NCBI RefSeq assembly: GCF_007747795.1
Contig: NZ_CP036275.1
Coordinates: 3,650,001 to 3,714,000, forward strand
Source: Maioricimonas rarisocia
GTDB lineage: Bacteria; Planctomycetota; Planctomycetia; Planctomycetales; Planctomycetaceae
DNA: 64,000 nucleotides
Direction of reading: 5' to 3'
The position numbers were made by a program, and so were the translations under genes. Below, piece by piece: positions 19,219 through 27,000 of the stretch. The notes under the pieces were generated by a model. It was given only the letters and a program-made list of their open reading frames with translations, was not told the DNA's origin and made no database searches. How positions within the stretch are numbered: position 1 is the stretch's first letter; each line of letters opens with the position of its first letter.

Positions 19219-20084
19219 CTGAACTGATCAAACCTCCCCCGTTCTCGCGGCAACAGATCATCCAGCGTGCGACCGACCTGATTCGCGGATACGCTCGTTG
19301 CGTCGGCGACGACTTCGCAATGCTCGGGGTCAACTTTGACGTGATCTTCGAAGAGTACATTTATCCCGAATACGAAATCGAACTCGTTGAGGACTGTGAT
19401 CTCGGTGTCGACGAGGACGGCGAAAAAGTCCTTGGATTTTTTCAGCCCGAATTTAATCGCGTCTTCATCGATCAGTCTTTGAAGGGCGATCCGCGTAGAG
19501 TGTTCACATGCTGGCATGAAATTGGTGGCCACGCTGTTCTGCAAGGCGACTGGTTGCGAAAAGAGATCAACCGTGTTGGCATGGTTCGTGAGATTGTGAC
19601 GACCGCCCCAATGTTGACTCCGCAGGCTGAGGGGACGCTGGAACGGCAGGCCAATTTGTTTGCCGCACATGCGGCAGCCCCGGCTGGGTTTGTCAATTAT
19701 GCGATTCACAAGACATTCGGACTTCATCGACCGTACCGGTACATCGGTCCCGGTCGGTACTGCTTCTCACTCCGAAGCGGCACACGCAGCCTTAAAGTTG
19801 CTGACTTCGCTGAACTCTGTCGCTGCATCGCTTCCTACATCAAGCATTGGTTCGGTGGTCTCTCCGTCGAGGCGTTGAGTTATCAAGTGGCCGAGTCGAA
19901 GATGGTGGTAGACATGACACCGCGAGTAAACCCGCTGTCGCAGTTCGGCCTCAAGCGATCCACGCGAACGAAAGAACGACGACCTGCACGAAACGCAGGT
20001 TCTGTGGGCGACACTCTTTCGGCCATGATGGGAACGCCCACTGCTGCCCAGAGGTCGCCGACGGCTGCGTTGAGCAAACGGTAA
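19215..20084 (+). CDS. ImmA/IrrE-family metallopeptidase
   Basis: Protein of 289 residues. It starts at GTG 19215 after AAGGAGA and overlaps the XRE stop codon. The family is recognised by WHEIGGHAVL (about 100-109) and LERQANLFAAHAAAP (about 141-155), which matches the second zinc-ligand helix of ImmA/IrrE peptidases. The first motif reads H-E-I-G-G-H, that is HExxxH with one extra residue compared with the canonical HExxH, so zinc binding may be altered. In related systems the peptidase cleaves its XRE partner in response to stress or DNA damage. The tail from about 230 is basic and low in complexity. Base composition is AT-richer than the surroundings. Confidence 0.8.
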   Translation: MTELIKPPPFSRQQIIQRATDLIRGYARCVGDDFAMLGVNFDVIFEEYIYPEYEIELVEDCDLGVDEDGEKVLGFFQPEFNRVFIDQSLKGDPRRVFTCWHEIGGHAVLQGDWLRKEINRVGMVREIVTTAPMLTPQAEGTLERQANLFAAHAAAPAGFVNYAIHKTFGLHRPYRYIGPGRYCFSLRSGTRSLKVADFAELCRCIASYIKHWFGGLSVEALSYQVAESKMVVDMTPRVNPLSQFGLKRSTRTKERRPARNAGSVGDTLSAMMGTPTAAQRSPTAALSKR

Positions 20085-20454
20085 GAGTCGGTCTCCCACC
20101 GCGACAAGAGCCCCGCGGAGGGGCCTCGCGGGCAACGTTGTGGCGCTGAGCGTCAGCGATCGACGTCTGGTTCTTGATTCGTCGACCGCAACGGCGGGCG
20201 AGTTCTTCGGCGAGACTTGCAAGGACCCCGATTTGCCGGCAGCGGTCCGAACGATCATATCGACGTCAGCGCGGCCAATGAGTCCAACTTTGCGGCCGGC
20301 CGGAAGTTGAGCGAAGTTTTTGGCGCGGACCACTTCGCGGTCTGGACGGTGTACCAGCGGCCATAGAGCTGCCGCGACAACTTCTGCGAAGGCCGGGGCA
20401 TATGTGCCTCGGCCTCTTTCGCCGCAGGAATTTGATATTGATGGAGGTGATTGC
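20085..20454. other. intergenic region with an orphan open frame
   Basis: 370 bases between the peptidase and the membrane coiled-coil gene. A frame from 20178 to the TAG at 20364-20366 is open for 62 codons without a normal start codon and has a protein-like composition (DVSAANESNFAAGRKLSEVF). It could be a gene remnant, but a second frame here is equally open, so no gene is called. Confidence 0.3.
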
Positions 20455-21363
20455 GTGAACGCGGCGGATGTGCAGTGCGATTGCATGCGGACAGATAAAC
20501 AGCAGATCGAGTTCTCGTTGGCGTGGGCGGGGGTGCTGATGGTGTTGATATTTGCCTTCGCGTTGTGTCTGACCTGGTACGTCGTCTACCGGTTCTATCC
20601 GGATGACCTCGACAACGCGGCGAAGTTCGGTGACGCTTGTAACTTTGCCAATATGGTAATGTCTTCTCTTGCTTTCGCCGGAGTTGTTGCTGCCCTCATT
20701 CTCCAGCAAAGGGAAATTCAATATCAACGTAGAGACATCGAAATGACGCAGCGCATAGCAACGGAAAGTGCGACTGCCCAAGCAGAAATCGCTCGGATTC
20801 AAGAGCGGTCAGAGGAAATGCAATTCATTCGAGGATATGTGCAAACCCTCGACACACTGGCACAAGCGAGCGATCGAATGTTGTACGGCGTCGATCAAAT
20901 GCGTTTAAAAGTGTGGCGTCTGCGGAGCCTTCACGAGGTTAACCAATACATTGAGTTTATGTCGAAGACCGCGAGCGAGGTGACGAAGATCCAGTCTGAC
21001 GCACTCTCGGAAGACAGCGCGTTGTGGGTTGCAGACAGATTGATCCGGGTGATCGACAAACTCAAGATGGCGGTGCATTGCGGTATCTCGGAGGCTGATT
21101 CGGGCCGAGCCGTTGACTCGCTTTCCGAGGCACACCACGCATTTGGTCAAATCATGTCTGCTACAGAGCGACTGTTGGGAGTTGGTAAGAACTCGAACGA
21201 GCGGAGTGAGAATTCGCAGCACGTGAATCGCGCATATGACCAGATTAGTCGCGCGCTGATGCTGTGCAAGGATTTCGACGAAGAGTACTCGACTTGCGCC
21301 CTGCAAGCTGCGAGTCTCTGCTCAAACTTTTTGAGCGGCATCGATTCGGTCTTGGCCCTGTAG
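20455..21363 (+). CDS. membrane protein with two N-terminal helices and a coiled coil, unknown function
   Basis: Protein of 302 residues. The GTG start at 20455 is chosen because GGAGGTGA lies 4 bases upstream. Two hydrophobic segments (FSLAWAGVLMVLIFAFALCL near 22-41 and a second near 62-85 ending in AGVVAALILQQ) are followed by a long charged helix (about 86-125) and an all-helical remainder. No enzyme motif is visible. Codon use is AT-rich compared with the rest of the window, as in the two preceding genes, which suggests acquisition with them. Its role, perhaps as the effector or target of the XRE/ImmA pair, is speculation. Confidence 0.7.
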   Translation: MNAADVQCDCMRTDKQQIEFSLAWAGVLMVLIFAFALCLTWYVVYRFYPDDLDNAAKFGDACNFANMVMSSLAFAGVVAALILQQREIQYQRRDIEMTQRIATESATAQAEIARIQERSEEMQFIRGYVQTLDTLAQASDRMLYGVDQMRLKVWRLRSLHEVNQYIEFMSKTASEVTKIQSDALSEDSALWVADRLIRVIDKLKMAVHCGISEADSGRAVDSLSEAHHAFGQIMSATERLLGVGKNSNERSENSQHVNRAYDQISRALMLCKDFDEEYSTCALQAASLCSNFLSGIDSVLAL

Positions 21364-21685
21364 CGATTCCTTTCTTGAATTAGCACAAATTGTTCCGTCT
21401 CCCCACTGGCTTTCGTGTGAGCAGTCAGGGGAGACAATCGATGCATGCCCTCGCTGCGAATCAATACCGTACCGCCTCTTGGACACGACGCTATCGGGAT
21501 TGAGCTGGCTCACGTAGATTTGCCCGATACGGTTGGCGGCCACTTGTGCTGAGTCTTGGGCATCAAATGTCTGATTGCTCGCGCCGCAGTCCCCCCCGCG
21601 TTGCGTCTCCTCCCCCTTCACCCCACAATGGGTGCATCGTTTCACGATTCGGTTCTGAATTCGCCGTCCGGGCCAGGCGTCTTTC
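21364..21685. other. intergenic region before comM
   Basis: About 320 bases. The first part holds a strong hairpin (listed). The rest has no supportable gene; a minus-strand frame with a CTHCG...AANRIG pattern faintly recalls a transposase zinc ribbon but is not called. Confidence 0.35.
21397..21435 (+). terminator. strong hairpin after the coiled-coil gene
   Basis: GTCTCCCC-ACTG ... CAGT-CA-GGGGAGAC forms an 8-plus-4 base-pair stem with a 13-base loop, 34 bases after the stop codon. It marks the downstream end of the XRE-ImmA island. Confidence 0.6.
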
Positions 21686-23224
21686 ATGCTTGCCAATCTG
21701 TACACGTACTCCCTCTTCGGCATCGACGCGCGAACCGTGCAGGTCGAGGTCGACATCTCCCCCGCCTCGATGCCCAAGACGATCCTCGTCGGGCTCGCCG
21801 AGGCTGCCGTCCGCGAAAGCACCCACCGGATCGAGCGGGCTCTGGTGAACAGCGGCTATTCCCGGCCGATCGACCGCATTGTCATCAACCTTTCGCCCGC
21901 TGATTTCCCCAAGGAAGCTCCCTCCTTCGATCTTCCGATTGCTCTGGGCATTCTGACCGCCAGCGGGCAGATGGAGTCGGAGCACCTGGGCGAGTTTGCC
22001 GCGGTGGGGGAACTGGCGCTCGACGGGACGGTCCGCCCGATCAAGGGGGCCCTGTCGATGGCGATGCAGGCGAAGGCGGATGGTCGCCGCGGTCTGGTCG
22101 TGCCGGTCGAAAACGCCCGCGAGGCGGCCGTCGTCGAAGGTGTCGAAGTGGTGCCGGTCGGTTCGCTGGCCGAGGCGGTCGGCATCTACACCGGCATGAT
22201 TCCGATCGAGCCGCTCAACTTCAGCTGGCAGGAAGCGGTCGACGAGTACGGCCGGTACAACATCGACTACTCCGACGTGAAGGGGCAGGAACTGGCCAAG
22301 CGGGCGGTCACCGTCGCAGCCGCCGGGCGCCATCATCTGCTGATGCTGGGCTCTCCCGGAACCGGCAAGACACTGCTGGCCCAGCGGCTGGGGACCGTCC
22401 TGCCGGATCTCTCCCCCGAGGAGAGTCTGCAGACGACCCGCATCTACAGCGCGGTGGGCCGATTGTCGGAAGGGCAGTCGCTGGTGCTCGTCCGGCCGTT
22501 CCGCTCGCCGCATCATACGATCAGCGAAGCGGGCCTGGTCGGCGGAGGGAGCACACCCACGCCGGGCGAGATCTCGCTGGCTCACAATGGCATCCTGTTC
22601 CTCGATGAGCTTCCGGAGTTCAACCGCCGCACGCTGGAAGTCCTCCGGCAGCCGCTCGAAGAGAACCGCGTTACTATTTCCCGGGCGATGGGCAGCGTCA
22701 CGTTCCCGGCCAGCCTGATGTTGCTAGCGGCGATGAACCCCTGCCCCTGCGGCTACCGGGGTGATCCCAAGCGGCAATGCTCGTGCAGTCCCCTGCAGAT
22801 CGAGCGGTATCTGTCGAAGATCTCGGGCCCCCTGCTCGACCGCATCGATATTCACGTCGAAGTGCCGCCCGTCCCGTTTCGCGAACTGTCGGACGAGCGG
22901 GTTGGCACCACCAGCGAACAGATGCGGGAACAGGTGCTCGCGGCCCGCCAGATGCAGCGGCAGCGGTTCGGCAAAGAGACGCTGGCCCTCAACGGCACGA
23001 TGTCCCCGCGACAGATTCGCAAGTTCTGCAAGCTCGATCCCGATGCCGAGACGCTGCTGAAGACCGCGATGGACGAGATGGGACTCTCCGCCCGGGCGCA
23101 CGACAAGATCCTCCGCGTCGGCCGGACGATTGCCGACCTGGAAGGGAGCGACCGCATTACCGCCGGTCACCTCAGCGAGGCAATCAACTACCGCACGCTC
23201 GACCGCAACTACTGGGGCTCGTAG
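21686..23224 (+). CDS. comM: YifB/ComM-family AAA ATPase (Mg-chelatase-like)
   Basis: Protein of 512 residues, the normal length. It has an N-terminal Lon-substrate-like (ChlI) domain, a Walker A at GSPGTGKTLLAQRL (about 222-235), Walker B NGILFLDELPEF, a four-Cys finger region (CPCGYRGDPKRQCSCS, about 353-368) and a C-terminal Mg_chelatase_C domain. In naturally competent bacteria ComM is a hexameric helicase that promotes branch migration during transformation. The gene starts at ATG 21686 and stands alone. Confidence 0.94.
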   Translation: MLANLYTYSLFGIDARTVQVEVDISPASMPKTILVGLAEAAVRESTHRIERALVNSGYSRPIDRIVINLSPADFPKEAPSFDLPIALGILTASGQMESEHLGEFAAVGELALDGTVRPIKGALSMAMQAKADGRRGLVVPVENAREAAVVEGVEVVPVGSLAEAVGIYTGMIPIEPLNFSWQEAVDEYGRYNIDYSDVKGQELAKRAVTVAAAGRHHLLMLGSPGTGKTLLAQRLGTVLPDLSPEESLQTTRIYSAVGRLSEGQSLVLVRPFRSPHHTISEAGLVGGGSTPTPGEISLAHNGILFLDELPEFNRRTLEVLRQPLEENRVTISRAMGSVTFPASLMLLAAMNPCPCGYRGDPKRQCSCSPLQIERYLSKISGPLLDRIDIHVEVPPVPFRELSDERVGTTSEQMREQVLAARQMQRQRFGKETLALNGTMSPRQIRKFCKLDPDAETLLKTAMDEMGLSARAHDKILRVGRTIADLEGSDRITAGHLSEAINYRTLDRNYWGS

Positions 23225-23325
23225 CGGGTTGCGCGTGCGATGCAAACGGCGGTCCGGGTTGACGGAGGGGGCGAATCCGGCGAGACTTCCCGGCAGATTT
23301 CTTTCCCTACGGATGCAGTCGAGAC

Positions 23326-24300
23326 ATGGACGTCCGCAAGCTTCGCCATCTCTGTGAGTATGCCGCCTTCCGTTCGATGGCCTGCCTGCTCCAGATCCTG
23401 TCCGTCCGGCAGACGGCCCGCCTGGCCGAGATCATGGGCTGGCTGTTCGTGCGCGTGCTCCCCCGCAAGTTGAGCCGCTATCACGTCGCCCGGGAAAACA
23501 TCGAACAGTCGTTTCCCGAGTATTCCCCGGCCGAGGTGGACGACCTGATCCGCCGGATGTGGGTGCACCTGTTCCGGCTGCTGGCCGAGACAGTGCAGCT
23601 CCCCCGCAAGATGACGCTCGCCAACTGCCGCGAGGTCATCACGTTTCGCGACCGTCGCAAGTGCGTCAAGGCGATGTGCTCGGGGCGGCCGGTCCTGATG
23701 CTCGGCGGACACTTCGGCAACTGGGAGGTTTCGACCGCGACGTTCGGCCTGTTCGGCTTTCCGATGGGAATCGTCGGCCGCGAGCTGGACAACCCGTACC
23801 TGCACCGCTGGTTCTACGAGTCCCGCCAGCAGACCGGCCACAAGCTGTACCTCAAAAAGGGGGCCTCCGACGGCATGGTGCAGTTGCTCGAGGCGGGAGG
23901 CAACCTGGGGGTGCTGTGCGATCAGGATGCCGGCCGGCGGGGCGTGTTCGTCGACTTCTTCGGTCGCCCGGCGTCGACGTTCAAATCCATCGCGCTGATG
24001 GCGCTGCAGTACAACGCGATCATCGTCGTCGGGTACGGCATCCGGACCGAAGACGACTTCGTCAACGGTCGCTGGTCGCAGTTCGAAATCGGCTGCGAAG
24101 AGATCATCGACCCGGCCGAGATCGAGGCGGATGATGAGATCCGCGAGATCACCCGGCGGTTCACGGCTGCCCTGGAACGGGCCATCCGCCGGGCCCCAGA
24201 GCAGTACTTCTGGGTTCACCGCCGCTGGAAGACCGACCCGGTCACCCGCCGCAAGGCGAAGGAGAAGAAGCACAAGCCTCGCGTCGCGCCAGCTGCCTGA
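23326..24300 (+). CDS. lysophospholipid / lipid A-type acyltransferase (LpxL/HtrB family)
   Basis: Protein of 324 residues, typical of the family. The catalytic HX4E motif is GHFGNWE (about 126-132) and a second conserved block is DQDAGRRGVFVDFFGRPAST (about 197-216). It transfers an acyl chain onto a lipid acceptor at the inner membrane; in Gram-negatives this is lipid A precursor. Whether the acceptor here is lipid A cannot be read from the sequence. The C-terminus is Lys-rich. Only 26 bases separate its stop from the convergent nucleotidase gene. Confidence 0.9.
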   Translation: MDVRKLRHLCEYAAFRSMACLLQILSVRQTARLAEIMGWLFVRVLPRKLSRYHVARENIEQSFPEYSPAEVDDLIRRMWVHLFRLLAETVQLPRKMTLANCREVITFRDRRKCVKAMCSGRPVLMLGGHFGNWEVSTATFGLFGFPMGIVGRELDNPYLHRWFYESRQQTGHKLYLKKGASDGMVQLLEAGGNLGVLCDQDAGRRGVFVDFFGRPASTFKSIALMALQYNAIIVVGYGIRTEDDFVNGRWSQFEIGCEEIIDPAEIEADDEIREITRRFTAALERAIRRAPEQYFWVHRRWKTDPVTRRKAKEKKHKPRVAPAA

Positions 24301-24326
24301 TGCATTCCTTCGATAGCCGCGCGGTC

Positions 24327-24866
24327 TCAGCCCCGCAGTTCCGTCAGTGCCTCGCGGACATAGCCGATGCGGTCGGCGGTATGTGCGTGGTTGGCGTTCC
24401 ATGGCTGGGGGAACGTGATCGCCTTGCCCCCGTGCTTGCGGAACGCCTCGATGTTGGCGTCGCAGTCGTCGATGAGGACGGTGTCCGGGCGGGCCATCAG
24501 CCACTTCTGCCGTCCGATCAGAAAGTCATGAAACGACTCCCGGATGTGCCGCCGCATCCAGGCCACCTTTTGTGTCGGACAGGCCGGATTGCGTGACGGC
24601 GAGGTGGCGACCGTAAAGGGAGCCACCTCTTCGATGGTGGCGATCAGATCGTCCTTCCAGGGGTACGGCTGGAGCTGTTCCCAGAAGCCGGGGATCTGGT
24701 CGATCGGGCTCCAGAAGTCCCGCTTGGTGATCCCCAGCAGCGTGTGCATGTCCCAGACGCCCGGCGGCCAGCGATCGATCAGATCCGGCTGCTTGTGGAC
24801 GACGAGAGCCTGGGAAACAAAGTCGACGACGACGCCGTCGAGATCGAGAAGTACGTGTCGGATCAT
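24327..24866 (-). CDS. HAD-superfamily 5'(3')-deoxyribonucleotidase (NT5C type)
   Basis: Protein of 179 residues with the HAD nucleophile motif DLDGVVVDF at residues 8-16 (Asp8 nucleophile, Asp10 acid/base), the threonine/serine motif VATSPSRNP and the C-terminal acidic motif LIDDCDANIEAF. The length and the short cap (with PGFWEQLQPYPW) match the NT5C family, which dephosphorylates deoxyribonucleoside monophosphates. Its stop is 26 bases from the convergent acyltransferase gene. Confidence 0.85.
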   Translation of the reverse strand: MIRHVLLDLDGVVVDFVSQALVVHKQPDLIDRWPPGVWDMHTLLGITKRDFWSPIDQIPGFWEQLQPYPWKDDLIATIEEVAPFTVATSPSRNPACPTQKVAWMRRHIRESFHDFLIGRQKWLMARPDTVLIDDCDANIEAFRKHGGKAITFPQPWNANHAHTADRIGYVREALTELRG

Positions 24867-24897
24867 GTCGGAATGGTGCGTTTCCTGTGGCCGTCTG

Positions 24898-25647
24898 TCA
24901 GTCAGTACGGGAAAAAAGCGGGCAAAGTCGGTCGCGAATCTCGCTGAGGAACCGGGTGAGCCCGTTTCGTTCGCCGCGCCTGCAGAGCAGGTCGAGCGGC
25001 GTTTCCTTCCAGCAGGATTGCTCGCGAAGGGGATCGCCTCTCATGAGTTCGTTCAGAACGCGCTTGGCACTCTTCTTCGCGGACTCGTCTGTTGCCGTCA
25101 ACCGTTCGGAGTGAACAACCGGATCGAATCCCAGACCCGATCGGCCACTTTTCAGATCGCGAAGTCGGCTGCTTTCGTTGTTCGTGCGTGGTTCGAAGCC
25201 GGCGATGACCCAGCATTCCCGCTTGGTATGGGCCACTCCCACCACAACGGCTCCACAACCTGACACTTCCACAAAATGGTCGCGGGCCTGACGCATTCCC
25301 CGTTCGCGCGGTTCATCGTCGGAATCCCGCAGGAGGAGCACGCCATCCGGACGGAGTTTCGAGGCCATACAGACGTGAAGCGCCCGGCGGGTGGCGGCTG
25401 CTTCGAGATCACCGGGGCGGCCGCCGAAGTGGCCATGAATCCTGATGCGAAGCCGCCGTGCTGCAGTGGGTACGTCCCTCCAGCGGAGGAACGGTTCGCT
25501 GTCTTCGGTGCCGCGATATCGGCGAACGGTTTCGATCCACTCTGGAGTCAGTCAGCGGATTGTTTCGCAGAAGACCCGGTCAGCCAGGTCCGTCGAGATC
25601 CGGAAGTCGGCGTTCGCTTCGCACACAACAGCAATTGAGATCGTCAC
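24898..25647 (-). pseudogene. partner protein of the adjacent AAA ATPase, interrupted by one in-frame TGA
   Basis: A 250-codon frame from GTG 25647 (AGGG about 10 bases upstream) to 24898 is broken only by a TGA at 25552-25554, codon 32. The part before it reads AVVCEANADFRISTDLADRV and the part after it WIETVRRYRG, then LRIRIHGHFGGRPGDLEAAA and VLLLRDSDDEP, all protein-like and in the same frame. The acidic LLLRDSDDEP strand resembles Toprim/DUF4276-like partners of OLD- and AAA15-type ATPases. TGA may come from a Trp TGG or Arg CGA codon. The gene follows the ATPase with a 19-base gap. A shorter product from ATG 25368 (156 residues) is possible but would lack the N-terminal third. Readthrough is an alternative to decay. 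Confidence 0.65.
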
Positions 25648-25666
25648 CGTCCGGCCCTGACAGTGT

Positions 25667-26833
25667 TCAGTTGGCGTGTGTTTCGACCCACTTCTCTCCG
25701 GTGTGGCTCCAGAATTCGCCGGCGGCCATCTCGTCGCGCCACCGGGCCGCGTCCGGGTGGGATTCCATCGATGCGCAGCTGATCTCGCCCGAATTGTCGA
25801 TTGTCGTCATCCGAACCTGGCTGTAATCGAGAGCATCGACCAGATAGGGCGAGTGACTCGTGGCGACGATCTGCAGGTCGCGACGTGATTTCTGCAGCTC
25901 TGTCAGCATCCTGACGACATCGCTTTGTGCACGAGGATGCAGCGCCCGGTCCAGGTCGTCCAGCAGCAGAATTCTCACCTCAGACGACGAATGCGCGGCG
26001 GTGAGCAGTCCAAGAATGAGCAACGTGCCTTCGCTCATTGCCGAGGCGGGCAGGTTCCTGCCGCTCAGTGAATCGAAACGGAGCGCGTCACCCCAGTACT
26101 CGCGTGGTGCCGATTCGACCGCGACACGCTGGCCGGCCTGCTCGTGGTACTCGATTTCGCGGCGAACAACCCGGTCGCGAACGAAACGCAGTCCGAGAAC
26201 GGAGGGGATGACCGACCGCAGCGTCTCTTCGATCTTGGAAAATGCTGTCGCGTTGTTGAGCTTCAGTTGTGACAGCACCGAAGCCAGTCCGTACCCGTCC
26301 GCGCGAAGTCGGGCACGCTCGCCTGCAATGTACGAGGTTGCGGCCAGACGGTCCGGCTCCAGCCGCAGAAACTGGCTTTGAATACTTCGCTCGACTTCCT
26401 GCTGCATCAGTCCCGGGACGTCTTCCCAGCGACACGCCTTGTTTGCATTGTCGTGAGCGTTGATGAACCGCGAGCACCCCCACGCCGGTTCAACGGCAGG
26501 CGTCGAGTGACCGTTGCCATCTGGCGGCAGCGGCACGAAGTTCATCTGGTGGTCAGGATCAGGGGAGACCAGGCACTCATATGCAGTTCCCGTCGAAAGC
26601 TGAAGAGCGAGCCGCGCTTCCCTCGCGTCGCGACTGCAGATCCGCGACGGTGCCCGCTCTCCGCTGAAGAGTTCGCCCGGATTCCATGTGGCACTTCGGC
26701 AGAGCAGACTGATTGCTTCCAGCAGTGTCGTCTTGCCGGATGCATTGGGGCCGAAAATGACCGTCAGCCGCTCCAGTGGCAGCGTCACGGATCGGACGGC
26801 TTTGAATCCGCTGATCTTGACGGTCTCGATCAT
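25667..26833 (-). CDS. AAA family ATPase (AAA15/OLD-like, ABC-type fold)
   Basis: Protein of 388 residues starting at ATG 26833, with AGGTGA 6 bases upstream and the conserved beginning IETVKISGFKAVRSVTLPLE. Walker A is FGPNASGKTT (about 27-36). The signature-like region is LSGRNLPASAMSEGTLLI, Walker B is ILLLDDLDRALHP and the His switch is ATSHSPYLVDAL. This is the chromosomal AAA_15/AAA_21 type, often encoded with a Toprim or DUF4276 partner in anti-phage or DNA-repair modules. The downstream partner gene here appears interrupted. The open frame upstream of 26833 is not needed. Confidence 0.85.
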   Translation of the reverse strand: MIETVKISGFKAVRSVTLPLERLTVIFGPNASGKTTLLEAISLLCRSATWNPGELFSGERAPSRICSRDAREARLALQLSTGTAYECLVSPDPDHQMNFVPLPPDGNGHSTPAVEPAWGCSRFINAHDNANKACRWEDVPGLMQQEVERSIQSQFLRLEPDRLAATSYIAGERARLRADGYGLASVLSQLKLNNATAFSKIEETLRSVIPSVLGLRFVRDRVVRREIEYHEQAGQRVAVESAPREYWGDALRFDSLSGRNLPASAMSEGTLLILGLLTAAHSSSEVRILLLDDLDRALHPRAQSDVVRMLTELQKSRRDLQIVATSHSPYLVDALDYSQVRMTTIDNSGEISCASMESHPDAARWRDEMAAGEFWSHTGEKWVETHAN

Positions 26834-27000
26834 TGGTTTCACCTGTGGTCGGAGACGTCCGACGAGGCCGGTGCACCGCATATCGGTACGCGTCACTATT
26901 GTCCGACGCAATGGGGGACACGTAAAGACGGCTTCGCTCCCGCTTCCCGCTCGCGGCCACCGGTGCCGGTCCCCGGGGCCGCGCATGACCTCTCCACTTC

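Noticed and set aside
21470-21680. Minus-strand frame with CTHCG ... CG ... AANRIG, recalling a TnpB-type zinc ribbon
   Set aside because: Only one of the second Cys pair is present, there is no start and no upstream transposase, and it runs into comM. Too weak to call a transposon remnant.
25152-25436. Alternative minus-strand frame over the interrupted partner gene
   Set aside because: Its product has no protein-like pattern, and the other frame continues the ATPase partner across the TGA.
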